This document shows, piece by piece, positions 1 through 10,719 of a stretch of 64,000 nucleotides of DNA (position 1 is its first letter; each line of letters opens with the position of its first letter). The stretch spans positions 17,681,204-17,745,203 of the forward strand of contig JABAKD010000010.1 in NCBI GenBank assembly GCA_012845835.1. The letters are read 5' to 3'. The notes under the pieces are model-generated. The model worked only from the letters and a program-made list of their open reading frames with translations, made no database searches and was not told the DNA's origin. Both the position numbers and the translations under genes were made by a program. Source of the DNA: Undaria pinnatifida (lineage: Eukaryota; Sar; Phaeophyceae; Laminariales; Alariaceae).

Positions 1-675
1 TCAGGGTGAACATGAACAACAAAATGCTATCGGTAACAACACTGGTAGCTACTATACTACGTATAAACATAGACACTTTACCCCATAGTATCCAGTTTTT
101 ACGCGCCATGACCATAATCTTCCCGCAATTGACCGAAAACGTACCCTTTTTTCGACCGCTTCGGCCGCGTCGTTATGACTCAAAAGCACATAAACGACTA
201 GATGGAAACAGGCCACACGGGCGTACACCTCTCGCCGCGTTTTTCAGCCAAACAAGCCGACTGAAACGGTGCACGACACAAAACAAAAATACAAGAACAC
301 ATCGCCACACTAGCCGGGAGCTGAGAGACCCAACGCTTTTGCTCATCCCGCAAAACCGAGCCCTCCCCCACCCCCTCCCCCGTTCGGCCTATTGAATACC
401 CAGACGACATCGTCGCTAATAGGAGTAAGAATGATGCGCCGCCTTGAAAGGGTTGCCTTGTCAATGATCAAACGACCAAAAGGCAAGCAACAAGCGAGTA
501 TACCCGCCCAATGGCTGCCTGGTTGGTAAAAACGCGACGTGCTCCGTCCCGGCATGGTATTACATGGATGCGAGGGTACTTTGGTTTTACAGAATACTAA
601 GCCCATGCAAGACAACGATTGCACCCCACCCCCACCCCCATCCCCCTCAAACACACCCCCGACCAGGCAACAAAC
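1..675 (-). other. Downstream intron of the UBX-adaptor gene
   Basis: Presumed intron continuing past the left edge. The frame of the upstream exon stays open to about 343 on the minus strand, but the peptide is unlike a UAS domain and resembles read-through of intron. No other gene, RNA or repeat structure is recognised. Confidence 0.4.
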
Positions 676-1062
676 CTCCGGGACGTTGAATATCCAGTCG
701 ACACCATCACTCTCCTCGCCGGCACCCCCCATGCCCCCCATGGCGCCCTGCATCATCCCGCCGAGCACCGCGCCCCCTCCCCCCGGACCATGGTCACCCG
801 AGGCTCCAATCAGCCTATCTCGGCGGTTAGGGATAGGCGCGCGCACACCATCCGCGCTGTACCCCCCCGGGTAGAGATGGTCGTGCTCTTCGGAGCTAGC
901 ACCGCCGCCGCCGCTACCACCACCGCCGCCTGGTCGGGACTGGCGATGTAGGGCTTCGGCGCCCGCCCCCGGCCCAAGACCGAAGCCTGGAATAACAAGA
1001 CCTGGAAGGCCTGCGAGGGACGCCATAGATGCTAGGTCGCCCATGTCGATATCTTCGCCGCT
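676..1062 (-). CDS. UBX-adaptor gene, exon with VRAPIP motif
   Basis: 129 codons, phase 0. The acceptor ccccag|AGCGGC at 1063 follows a very long C-rich (minus-strand) tract that serves as pyrimidine tract. The donor is GAG|GTTTGT at 675, a weaker site chosen because the protein homology stops there. It encodes SGEDIDMGDLASM, a Gly-rich stretch, then the VRAPIP motif and DWIFNVPE. Confidence 0.62.
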
Positions 1063-2487
1063 CTGGGGAGGGGGACGGGGATGGGATCGGGATGGGGACA
1101 GGGGCGGGGGCGGGGACGGGGACGGGGACGTGGGACGGGGACGGAGGATGGAAAGGGGGAGGGGGCGCGGGAGGGGTGAGATGGGATAGGGAGGGGAAGA
1201 GAGGGGTGGGGAGGGGAGAGGAGAGGAGGGGAGGGGAGGGGAGGGACCCCACACCAAGAATATTAACGCCAGACCGCGGTTTGGTCCCTTAAATGACCGT
1301 CCCCTACATCAGTCCTAGAATATGAAGGCCAACAGAAGCCTTGACGCGCTCCAAAAAATCGGTCTCCTACACAAGACCTAGCATTTTTGGTCTCCAGGCA
1401 CACCAAAAATCGAGCAACAGCACTGGCTTACGTCCGGCCACACATGAATTATCACCTCGGAACCGCCGACCCGCTCGCCGCCCGCCAGTCCTCGAGCTCC
1501 CCCACCCGCCCCAGCACCACCCGTGGCAAGCCGCGAGCTTCTCCGCGGCGCGCCCATTCTCCGGCTACCAGAGCTCGCCCCCGCCCTGCCATCGCCCGCC
1601 CCTCCTCCTCCTCCTCCTCCTCCTCCACCGCCACCGCGCCCAACGCCCGGCGGAGCCGGGGCCGGCGCCCCCTCCCCACCAGACTCCATGAACAAGTTTA
1701 GCGCGGCGTCGATTCTCCAGTCCGTCGCCCCCAAAAACTGAGCTGCTTTCTCGCGGGACTCCTGTGTGACGCTCATGAACATGTCCAATGCCTCCTGCCG
1801 GTCATCGCTAATGGCGGCGTCTGTTGTACCGGGGGGGGGAACGCCAAGCCCTAGGCCTAGGCCGAGGGCGGCACCTGCGGCATCTCCGGCGCCTCCGGCG
1901 CTCCCGGCGCCTTCGGCGCCGGAAGGCGCGTCTCCCTCCCCCTCCGAACCCGACACCCCGTCATCCCCGCCCCCCCCCCAAGCACCACCAAATCCTGCTA
2001 TAGAACCCGCGTCTGTGCCCGCATCGGCACCCACAGAGGAGGCATCGTCTCGGGCGTTTCTCATCCCTCCCGCGGCTAAGATATCTCTTAGTTCAGGGGC
2101 GGCCGGGGGGTAGAGGTGCGGCGACCCTAGCGGGGACGCTAAAGCATCGCCCCCGGTGGGAAACGGAGGAACGCCTCCTCCTAGCATCCCCTTAGGCCCA
2201 CCGCCTCCTCCTCCTCCTCCTGCACCACCTCTGCGGCTGCTGCCGCGACCGCTGGTGCTGCTGCTGGTGCTGCTGCCATCGAGGGCATCGCTTGAAGCTC
2301 TTGTTGCTCTTGCAGTCGCTGACGTTGACGCTGCTGCTGATATTGAAGATGTGGTTGATGCTGCCGAAGATGCGGGGCCTGCTGCGCTAGAAGGCACAGA
2401 AACGGGGAGAGGGGGGGGGAAGGCCGCCTGGTCCGCCGCGTGTGATGCTTGCAGGAGCCCCAGCACCAAATCTCTGTCACTCTCGTC
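676..2487 (-). CDS. UBX-domain adaptor of UBXN7/Ubx5 type, partial (two internal exons)
   Basis: Two exons chain in frame: 2487-1456 and 1062-676, 473 codons together. The conserved part of the first is a UBA-like domain (about residues 228-270 of this fragment) with ALDMFMSVTQES and ATDWRIDAALNLFME, the signature of UBXN7/FAF-type p97 (Cdc48) adaptors, where the domain binds ubiquitinated substrates. The second holds GVRAPIPNRRDRLIG, matching the short VRAPIP motif that lies between the UBA and the UAS domain in UBXN7, and ends at VDWIFNVPE, where the UAS domain should begin. The expected UAS and UBX domains would lie beyond position 1. Unlike UBXN7, about 225 residues of Ser/Ala/Gly-rich low complexity precede the UBA domain, and long polyglycine runs follow it. 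The start exon upstream of 2487 was not identified. Role in p97-dependent protein turnover is family knowledge. Confidence 0.72.
1063..1250. repeat. G-rich (GGGGAC/GGGAGG) microsatellite inside an intron
   Basis: Degenerate tandem GGGGAC, GGGGCG and GGGAGG units on the plus strand. In the minus-strand gene it forms an unusually long C-rich tract directly upstream of the 1062 acceptor. Confidence 0.85.
1456..2487 (-). CDS. UBX-adaptor gene, exon with UBA-like domain
   Basis: 344 codons, phase 0 at both ends. The acceptor is a pyrimidine tract ending in cag before GACGAG at 2487; the donor is GAG|GTGATA at 1455. The UBA-like domain lies at about 1806-1680. The rest is Ala/Ser/Gly-rich, with Gly runs coded by GGN triplets that appear as (CTC)n/(CCT)n microsatellites on the plus strand. 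No in-frame ATG start with upstream support is seen, so this is taken as an internal exon. Large open frames on the plus strand here are antisense shadows of the GC-rich coding sequence. Confidence 0.7.
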
Positions 2488-2504
2488 CTGTGCGCAGATT
2501 GAGG

Positions 2505-2860
2505 TTGGGGTAGGGTCGGAGTTAGGACTGGGGTTGGGCTGGGGATGGGGTTGGGGTTGGGGTCGGTGTCGGGGTCAGGGCCGGGATTGGGGTTGGGGTC
2601 GGGTTCGGGGATAGGGTCAGGGTTGGCGTCGGGGTTAGAGCAGGGGCTAGGGTTGGGGTCGGGGATAGGGTCAGGGTTGGGGCTGGGGTTGGAGTAGGTG
2701 ATAAGGTTGGGGTCGGGGTCGGAGTTAGGGTTGGGGTCGGGATTAGGGTTGGGGTCGGGGTTGGAGTAGGGGTTAGGGTTGCGGTCGGGGTTAGGGTTGG
2801 GGTTGGGGCTGGAGTCGGGGTTGGGGTTGGGTTGGTGGTTGAGGATGGGGTGGTGCGCCT
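2505..2860. repeat. Degenerate telomere-like repeat, GGGGTTAGGGTT-type
   Basis: About 350 bases of variants of GGGTTGGGGTCGG and GGGTTAGGG. It is an interstitial, decayed TTAGGG-like array immediately upstream of the UBA exon, probably within an intron. A shorter related array lies at 34515-34600. Nothing coding is supported in the minus-strand Thr-Pro frame through it. Confidence 0.85.
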
Positions 2861-3560
2861 TATTCGGGGACCACTATCGCCGTACCGGGGATAGGGGGGT
2901 GCATCCGAGGGAAGAAGACACACGACACGCGCGCATGCAGCATGATGGTACCTTTCCCGCTGCACACCCCTCCCAAAACAGAAGGTCGACGAGACCGCAC
3001 CGCAGTTGGTGCCTTTTAGGCCTCTCAATCTCTGCATTCCGGGTCCCAAACGTCCCAACACCCAAGAGGGCGAAACATTACAGGGGGAGATTTACAGGGA
3101 ACGCGAAAGAATCGGGAGTCGCTACGCTGAATTTCAAGTGTGCGAGACCACGAGAACGCCCCTTCTCCGAAATAAGAAACCCACCCTTGGCCAGTATTTA
3201 TGTTTCCCATTTGGTGTCCTTTCCTTCTAATTCTAATACTGTCTGTATACCTGATACAATGCTATGAAATAGCTACTCGTGTGTATTGCGCCGTAGTGGG
3301 GGCTGTATGCCTGTACAAGGCGGTTACAACAATGCGTTCACCCGATATAGGGCGGTTGAAATCGGTTAGCACGACTGACTAACCCTTACCACAACTGCCT
3401 ATCTGGTACACGAAGGGCGTCCTCTCAATAGAGGGCGGCCAAAATCCCTTCGCACTACACCTACCGCCTTATAGACGTCCCATTACTGCACCAGGTGCAG
3501 GGTACAGAGTAGCGAAGGCCGTCAAAGTACCAATGCCAACCAATACCGGTCATCTCGGGT
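2861..3560. other. No gene recognised; possible 5' region of the UBX-adaptor gene
   Basis: The missing first exon(s) of the UBX-adaptor gene may be here, but no ATG-containing exon with a convincing donor could be chosen. About 3285-3370 holds a piece of a dispersed repeat with the motif GGCGGTT, seen better at 39230, 46360 and 47890. Confidence 0.4.
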
Positions 3561-3567
3561 CTTGATA

Positions 3568-4445
3568 ATCCAGGTACTGGCAGATACTCAAGTCATTTTC
3601 AGCTCCAAGTACTCCAGGCACTTGCAGGTACTCAAGTCATTTTTAGCTTGAAAGTACTCCAGGCACTTGCAGGTACTCAAGTCATTTTCAGCTTGTAAGT
3701 ACAGGTACCGGCAAGTACTCAACTCATTTTCAGCTTGAAAGTACTCAGGGTTCTGACGGGTATTCAATCATTTTCAGCTAAAGTACTCAAGGTGCTGGCA
3801 GGTAGTCGTTCTCAGCTTCAAGCACTCCGGGTAGGCAGCTACACAGTCGTTTTCAGCTTCAAGTACTCCAGGTACTGGCAAGTATTCAGTCATTTTCAGC
3901 TTGAAGCACTCCAGCTACTGGCAACTACTCAGTCATTTTCAGCTTCAAGTACTCCAGGTACTGGCACCTACTCAGTCTGTTTCAGCAAATACTCCAGGTA
4001 CTGTATTTTTTTCACACATCTACTCTCCAGCTTCTGGACAAGCCGTGGTCACAGGTGTCGTCCCTTCTTCCCCCCGGTTCATGCCTTCCATTTTTTATCG
4101 CGCACAGGGTTCAGCAATCCCACTCCTCGTCGATTTTTCATCGAGTGCTGCCAACTCACGCTCTCGCGCTTTCCGCAAGTCAACTTGTGCACAAGAAAAA
4201 GTCCCCACGAATTTACACGACTATGCACTTGGGGGGACTCGAGCTCACGAAACTGACCTATACCAGGCTCGAGGATAACCTGATACGCCACCGGGGCGAC
4301 CGGCCTACTAGGTACTGGCAGGTACTCAGTGATGCTCATCTTCCAGGTACTGGCAGGTACTCCGTCATTTTCAGCTTTGGGTACTCCAGGTACTGGCAGG
4401 TACTCAAGTCATTTTCAGCTTCAAATACTCCCGGCAATGAGCCAT
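3568..4445. repeat. Minisatellite, about 40-bp unit, split by a SINE
   Basis: Tandem units containing CTCCAGGTACTGGCAGGTAC followed by TCAGTCATTTTCAGCTT run from 3568 to about 4010 and resume at about 4308-4445. The interruption is a minus-oriented tRNA-SINE, so the array predates that insertion. Confidence 0.9.
4012..4300 (-). mobile_element. tRNA-derived SINE (family A), copy 1
   Basis: Read on the minus strand it begins GCCCCGGTGGCG, then has an A-box-like TGGCGTATCAGG and, about 35 bases on, a B-box-like region (gagctcgagtcccc), the two internal RNA polymerase III promoter elements of a tRNA-derived head. The body follows, with CGATGAAAAATCGACGAG and GTGACCACGGCTTG, ending GTAGATGTGTG. 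Other copies are at 16278-16566, 40290-40440 (partial) and 57735-58745 (split). No coding capacity. Confidence 0.75.
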
Positions 4446-4472
4446 GACTGGTACTTCGAGTAATGTCAGTTC

Positions 4473-4645
4473 GATGCGAGCCGACGAGGGAAGCTACGAA
4501 GGGCAGAAGTCTTCTCACGACAACAATGGAGGCACGTACCGTAGTGGAGAGGGGGAAAAAGAGCCTACTCAGTGACCCTGGACCTGAGTTACTCACGTCT
4601 AGGGATGGAGAAAGGGAAAGAAACAGTGCAAAGATGACAGACGGG
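4473..4645 (+). mobile_element. SINE-like dispersed repeat (family B), copy 1
   Basis: Shares with 16755, 46945 and the reverse strand of 53525 the order CGACGAGGGAAG, then AATGGAGGCACGTACCGTAG, then GGGGAG, then GACCC(C)GGA(T/C)CTGAG, then a GGGA tail. A polymerase III head was not seen. It shares a short core with family A. Confidence 0.6.
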
Positions 4646-6650
4646 GTATAATACGCATTATTTTTCTTACTCTCAAGAGTAACAATGCCTGGTATTTTGG
4701 TTTGCTTGTGTTTTTTTACTGGGGTATTCCTCAGCTCCGGAGTGTGACCACGGACTTGATTATGAGTTAATGTGAGAACAACAACAACAACTGGTACTCG
4801 ACGACCTTTGCAGAGTACGTTGTACACTGCTGTTGTAGTGTAAGCGAGTTTCAAATTTCCGACGGCGCCAAAAGATACATAGGGGCTCCTCTCAAGCAAA
4901 TATGTGAGTCAACGGCACTCTTGCCCCTTGACGGACGGCCGCCAAGGAACTAAATCCACACACTAAAAATAGTATGATAAGTCCAAAGACGCCGTGACGG
5001 TTCAAAACTAGAACGTCAACCGCAGCTTCGTTTTCAAGGTTATCGTGCCCAAATTTTGTCATGTCCATACCCGAAACGCCACCGGGATCTCCCGAATCTC
5101 CGAAAAAAGAGAACAAGTGTTGATCATATTTAATAAATGGTGGTAATGAGGCCGCGATCTCAAAGCATCTTTATCGGGTTGATTGGGGCAGGGTTGGGTT
5201 TTACTGGTTGGGTTGGGTTGGGTTGGATGTTTCCTGCTTCCCATCAACGCACACAGCAGTTGGTTGGCGACACTTACAAAAATCAAAATCCACCAGCGCG
5301 AGTTCCTACAACAGCGAGAGCTCGTACAGCAGAATCCTAGCACACCAGGTGCAGATATTAGTAGTATTTAGTCTGGGGTATAACATATAGACTATACCAG
5401 TATCATATCGAATAGTACACGATTCCTGCTACTCTCTTGTGTGTTTTTCACATCAACGTGATATCTGCACCCATCTACACCCAGCACAGCCAGTGAATGC
5501 CCTTGCCGATGCCTTCTCCGAGAGAGACGAGCTCCGTGTGGTCGCCCACTACAAGACGAATAGCTTTGGCCACGCAATGCCAAACGCAATATTTACGAAG
5601 GCGGAACACTATGATTAGTATTATGGTCATATCATATCATCGTTACCTCTATGCGTATACCCTTGGCCTGCGCCAACGCGATGAGATCTTCCATCGAAGT
5701 CGTTTCCAGAGGGAGCAAGGCTGCCTCTGGCTCCATTTTGCGAGATGAAATAGAATACTCCGAAGCACCAGGGTTATCTTGCGTCAAATTTCGCGCTCCT
5801 CGGTACCACGCTTAGCCAAGCCAAGGCAGCCTTCCTTCCACTCCGCTCGCTGTGCTGGTACGATGACAGCTCTCTGCGGCGGGCAGCTGGTATGTATCAG
5901 TTCCTGCGTGAGCAGGGGCGATGCACGCACAGTTCAGCCAGGTGTATATATATCTCTCCGTGCAGTATAAAAGTATGATACTCGCGAGTGTATCAGATCA
6001 GGTACCGATACTTTTCCGTTTTGACACATCATTACAAACACATTATCTTGCTTGATGGGTTGTGCCGTTTTTTCACATGCCAAATGTTCCATGTGTACGT
6101 ATAAGATGATAGTCTGAAGAACACTCAGGGTCTACAAGTCTCAACAAACATCTCTGCTGCACGTGGCTGCTGCTGCTATGCATGATATCATGCAATCTTG
6201 CTTGAGAAAGCTGGTTCGTCGAGTTCTCTGCTGTAGTATGGTATACCACACGTTGGACGGTCTCTGCCTGACCACAATATCCCACTTGGCTTATTCAGCC
6301 CCATCCCACCCCCAAACCAAAACACACAGACTGCCGACCTTCCTGGCAATGTATGTACGGGTACTGGTAGCACTCACTCCTGTACAACGGTGGCAGCAGC
6401 AGCAGCTGCAGCAGTAGTATGTCAGCAGAGGCACCGAGGCATCAAAGCAGCAGCAAGGATAGATGTGACATATGGTCTACTTTAGCCAATTTGGACGTAA
6501 CATAATGATCGTTTTAGTACTAATATAAAGATAAAACAGTCCTTACATCTACGCCCGTACAATGTACCAAGTTGATCTAAAATATAAGGGACATTCACAC
6601 CTTACCTGCTTACGCGCTATAAATAGATTCCCTTTATATTTCCGACCAGA
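4646..6650. other. No gene recognised
   Basis: Short open frames on both strands lack family features. 4740-4800 carries a reverse copy of the CACATTAACTC/GTGGTCAC dispersed repeat. 4900-4950 resembles 29135-29180 (GGCACTCTTG followed by TTGACGGA). 5160-5230 is a GGTTG microsatellite. 5460-5560 is a decayed copy of the CGACATCCAGCAC repeat seen at 14545 and 32190. Confidence 0.5.
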
Positions 6651-7500
6651 GTGACTGCGCGGAATCTATTAGAAGTGCAACTTCCAGTATTTGATTTTCT
6701 CGCCTCATTTCATAGAACAAGAAAAGCTAGACCGCTGCGCAAGTACTGTAGCCATCCGAGCCCAGGGTGCTGCATCTACCGCGAGAGAGCGAGCCCGCGA
6801 GAAGCACAGGGGGACGCTCAGACAGGCTCACCGGAGTCCCAGGTCGCGACGCAGTCTTCTAAAGCAGGATGTCTGTCATCGCGATTTCCGAAAAAAGTGT
6901 CGAAAAGATTGTTGTACCACCTTGGGAACGATCTCTACATACGGGACAGGGGGTGCATCGCAGTCCCACGTAAGTGCGTGTTTAGTGCGGGATACCAGTT
7001 TAATGCGTCTATTATCGCCTGTTGCCACCTGGAGTAACCGCACTGGATCCCTCGATAATTCGGGGTCCTGTGGTCAGGGTATATTGTCATGTGGAAAGGC
7101 ACCGCAACGACGACACAGAGATCACGTTACCGCGCGACTGAAGCGATAGCTGTACGTATGCACGAGTACAAACCGTATGGCCGTGGACGACATATATTGG
7201 CCCACACGAAAATATGTTAGCGTGCCGTCCAACCGGTCAACCTGCAAACTTTGGAGGCGAACAATATCATACAAATAGCGAACCCCTCCCACCCCTAAAG
7301 CAACAATCTGATAAGGTAGCCAGCAATATGGCAGGATGCTGCTTACATGCAGAGACTGCTGTACGGTGCGTATCATAGCGTGAGAGTGTAGGTAGCGGTG
7401 TGTTTTGCTCACACCATCATATAGCTCTTCCTGCAGCTCGGGAGTGCTATATATATCCTCTATACCCGTTCTCATACAAAATAATTCAACCACCAGTTAG
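6651..7500. other. No gene or repeat recognised
   Basis: Open frames of 120-150 codons occur on both strands but have no domain, signal peptide or plausible splice context. Nothing is called. Confidence 0.4.
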
Positions 7501-7663
7501 TTGTTTACCACACATAAACTCGCATTATCAAGTCCTTAGTCACAGGACAGGTGGAGTGGAAGAACACACCAGAGAAAAAAAACAAGCAAACCAAAAGTAG
7601 TACACGTAGTCTATACAAGGGTGGAGAGGGGGGGAGGGGGAAGGGGGAGGGGGGGGGGGGGGG

Positions 7664-8330
7664 AGGGGCGTACTCGTGTGTTGCTTGCTTTAATCATTTG
7701 ACCACTGACCACGCATCCCTTAAAGTTCGAGACGGAGAGCACCGTTCCTACTCCTAATAAATAATGGAGACACCTCCAACATTTATTTAGGCGCTCAATA
7801 CGTTTTTTACATGTATTACATGAAAAAAACTTATCTTATCCCTATCCTGTTTCGCCGCCTGTGCCCACCATCTATCTCCTAGGATACAGCGATTGTTTTC
7901 TCGCGGCTCTCTGTTAATAGTCTACCAAACTCTTCCATGTCACATTTCGTCTAATTTCCTTATCTCCTCTAGCACATCCATGGGAAAGGGAGGGGGAGGG
8001 GCGTACTCGTTTGTTGCTTGCCTTAGTGATTTGGCCATCGACCACGCATTCCTTTCGAGACGGAGCACCGCTCATTCCTTCATTCCTACTCCTAATGTTA
8101 CACACCTCCAACATTTTGAGCGCTCATTACGCTTTTTCCATATATTGCATAGAAACGGTTTGCTTATCCCTGATATCCCCTTCCTGTTTCGCCGTCTGTG
8201 GCCATCATCTCTATATCTCCTAGGATAGCGATCATTTTCTCGCTACTCTCTAGTCTGCCAAACTCTTCCATGTGTTACATTCGTCTAACTTCCTCATATC
8301 TCCCTCCTCTAACATGTCATCCCGTTCCTC
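7664..8330. repeat. Two tandem copies of a unit of about 333 bp
   Basis: Both copies begin at a G-rich run followed by CGTACTCGT, then TGTTGCTTGC, then ACCACGCAT, ACCTCCAACATTT, CCTGTTTCGCCG, CTCCTAGGAT and ACTCTTCCATGT in the same order, offset by about 333 bases (7671 against 8004). A decayed third relative of the start occurs at about 9115-9200. Confidence 0.85.
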
Positions 8331-8394
8331 CTTGAACATTTCACATTCTCCTACTACTACGTGATTCCTACTCCCTATTGTTGTGCCACACGGG

Positions 8395-8490
8395 CAGGTG
8401 GGGGGGGGGGGGGGAGAGGGGGGGGAGAAGCGGTGGGGGGGGAGGGGATGGAGGGGGGGGGGGGGATGGGGGGGGTGGGAGGGTGCGAGC
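8395..8490. repeat. Poly-G rich tract
   Basis: Nearly pure G with scattered A and T on the plus strand. Open frames through it are Gly-rich artefacts. Confidence 0.85.
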
Positions 8491-8589
8491 GTCGACTTTT
8501 CTCATGTGGACCTATCAACCATTTTGCGGAAGCTGGTCAAGTCGAAAACACTATTGGCAAGGTTAGCCGTGGTGTATGAGTTGTTGTTC

Positions 8590-8690
8590 TTGTTCTTGTT
8601 CTCGCATTAACTCGCATATTCAAGTCCGTGGTCACAGGACAGGCTCTAGTCACTCTGGAGTGGAAGGATACCCCAGCCAGGGAAAAAAGC
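8590..8690 (+). repeat. Dispersed repeat (family D) with CTCCAG hairpin
   Basis: Contains TTAACTCGCAT, AGTCCGTGGTCACAGGACAG and an inverted pair around CACTCTGGAG. Related copies are at 7530, 13885, 47770 and 63700 (plus) and 41040 (minus). Confidence 0.7.
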
Positions 8691-9660
8691 ACAAGCAAAC
8701 CCAACGTGGTATGTACGTACGTACACGCATATATCATAGCTGAAGCAATTCGTGCCCCCGCCGAAAAATATATAAAAAACTACATCGGTAGTCAGCCTAC
8801 GCACGTGCCAGGCCCATACTGGTGGTGCACATACGTCTCAATACTCGCGTCTGAAAAACCGACTACACCGCATGCCACCCAGGGAACCCAAGTAGACCAT
8901 ATATCGACTGCCCACATGTGGGATTCGGAGGAGCGCATGTGGGAGTGTGGGAGGTGTAGAAAGCTGTGAGAGGACCCGCGTCGGCCATTCTATTTGCAGG
9001 TAGATGTGTGATCTGGTGGAACGAAGAAATGGAATCAAAAAGGGAATCAGGAGAAGCGTGGCAAATGTTCCGTCCCTAACCAGCTTGCCGGGGACTTTTC
9101 GTCAACTTGGGAGGGGGTGGGTGGGGGGGTGTACTCAGTGTGTGCATGGCCGTAGTGGTGTAGACCATAGACCCTCGCATGCCTATAATGATAGACGGAG
9201 CACGTCAGGTTTTCACCGACCAGGCAGACATGGCGTGCACCTAACGCGAAGCGCCGTGAGTCGTCCGGTGATTCACAGGAAGGGTGAGCTGCATCCTACC
9301 AAGAGCCACCTGTGAAGCCGACTTCCGCGCCTTGTGCTGCGTACCTTTCTTGCCCATGGATGACTCGGGGGGGCGGGGGCGCTAAACTGACCAACAAGAC
9401 GGCATCCTGGGTGAGGTGGTTATAAGTTGCCTTACGAGAATGCTATTTTGTTGTGGGTTTTTGCAATTGGCCGCACACAACGCGGTGCCAGCATGCGCGA
9501 CGCTCTTTTTGTGGTCCAGACTCCAACTCGTGCATGAGGCAGAGGGTAAGGTGGTGCCTGTGTGTCGCTGGTGTGGTAAGGTGATGCCGTAGATGTTGTG
9601 GTACTCGGGATGAATGCTACGTGTAAGAGGTGCTCCTTTGTTTTCTGAAGCTGTGCAATA
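8691..9660. other. No gene recognised
   Basis: No coding signature. 9260-9360 is similar to 31075-31165 (TGCATCCTNCCA followed by TTTCTTGC), indicating another low-copy dispersed repeat. Confidence 0.4.
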
Positions 9661-9836
9661 CTTTAGGAGCTCTACAGTACCTAACTAACCCAAGAACTGA
9701 TTTTGAGCAAACCGAAAGTTGCAAACCGATGAGCGAAAACGATGAGCAAAACCCACGATGGCACATCTATAATAGGTAGGTATACAAGAAAGCACGATGC
9801 AAAACAAAGCAAGAATGATAAAATCCGACGATTTTG

Positions 9837-10223
9837 GGTTAACGCCTTTACAAATGGAAAGCCCTTTTTTTACAAAGTTACTTGAAGTTAGCATAGATAG
9901 GTAGCCCCCCCCCTCGCCGTTCAGAACAAGAAAAAAAATCCTTAAAAAGTATGTCGCGGCACACGCGTCTTGGCAAAAAGCGAACAACGCGGTGTTCGGG
10001 CGGTGGTACGCTCTGCACCCAGAATAAGAAAGACGGTTTTCGAATGGGACAGGGAAAGTGCGGGCGCACCCCGCCGCGATATAGGGGTATAGCGCTTTTG
10101 GGTAAGATATTTTTCTGACGTAAAGAGACGGGGGCGCGTCTTTAAAGCCCCCAAAACGGCTCCCTATACTAACTTCAAGTAAAGTTGTAAAAGAAGGGTT
10201 TCCAGTTGTAAACGCGTTAACCG
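9837..10223. mobile_element. Non-autonomous TIR element with long imperfect inverted ends
   Basis: The left arm starts GGTTAACGCCTTTACAAATG and contains TACTTGAAGTTAGCATAG. The reverse complement of the right arm starts GGTTAACGCGTTTACAACTG and contains TACTTGAAGTTAGTATAG. The arms are about 60-65 bases and mostly identical. No clear target duplication. The left flank matches the interior of repeat family E (CCGACGATTTTGGGTTAA), so it probably inserted into such a copy. The 197-codon minus frame across it is a by-product. Confidence 0.75.
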
Positions 10224-10331
10224 TCAAAACCGTTGGAGTGTCAATCTTGTTTGCCCTCCGATAATATAGCGTAGACACGCACCGTTCCGATAAAAATCGA
10301 ATATCTTTCCATAAAGAAAGCAGTAAAATCG

Positions 10332-10600
10332 TTCGACGGTAGCCCCCCCCAACGCTTCTTTAACGAAATCGCCTGTTTCGAAAGCAGCTCCCCCGGCCGT
10401 ATCTCCTGAAATACGCTGCCCCTTGTCACTCCGACGTCATCGTTCGATAGTACTAGTAGTCCTTCGCAAACAAAATAAAATTATGCAGATATTCTTCTCA
10501 TACGTAGCATGCTTTCCTTGTGTCGAGCAGCCACGAAGCGTTCGTCGAGGAAAGTCGCTGGCTTTGGGGGGTGGCTATATGGTAGAATCAGTCGGTAGTA
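10332..10600. mobile_element. MITE family C, copy 1
   Basis: Ends with GTAGCCCCCCCC at the left and GGGGGGTGGCTATATGGTAG then AATCAGTC at the right. Interior landmarks are GGCCGTATCTCCTGAAATAC, CGACGTCATCGTTCGA and TTGTGTCGAGCAGCCA. The same order occurs at 56850-57105, and inverted at 43775-44050 and 62645-62905. No coding capacity. Confidence 0.75.
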
Positions 10601-10719
10601 TTCATCTCTCATAACCCTCTGCCAACCATTTCGCAATACATACATATAAGATTATTCTTTTTTTCAGGGATTCGGTCAGGAGTTTTTTTTCGTCTCGGCC
10701 TAAGTACGGTATTCGGGGA

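Noticed and set aside
343-675. Extension of the VRAPIP exon to the stop at 343
   Set aside because: Peptide after VDWIFNVPE does not resemble the UAS domain expected next; treated as intron, although the GTTTGT donor is weak.
2522-3061. 179-codon minus frame with Thr-Pro repeats
   Set aside because: Read-through of the telomere-like array.
9685-10278. 197-codon minus-strand frame
   Set aside because: Runs through a family-E repeat and across both arms of the TIR element at 9837-10223; no domain.
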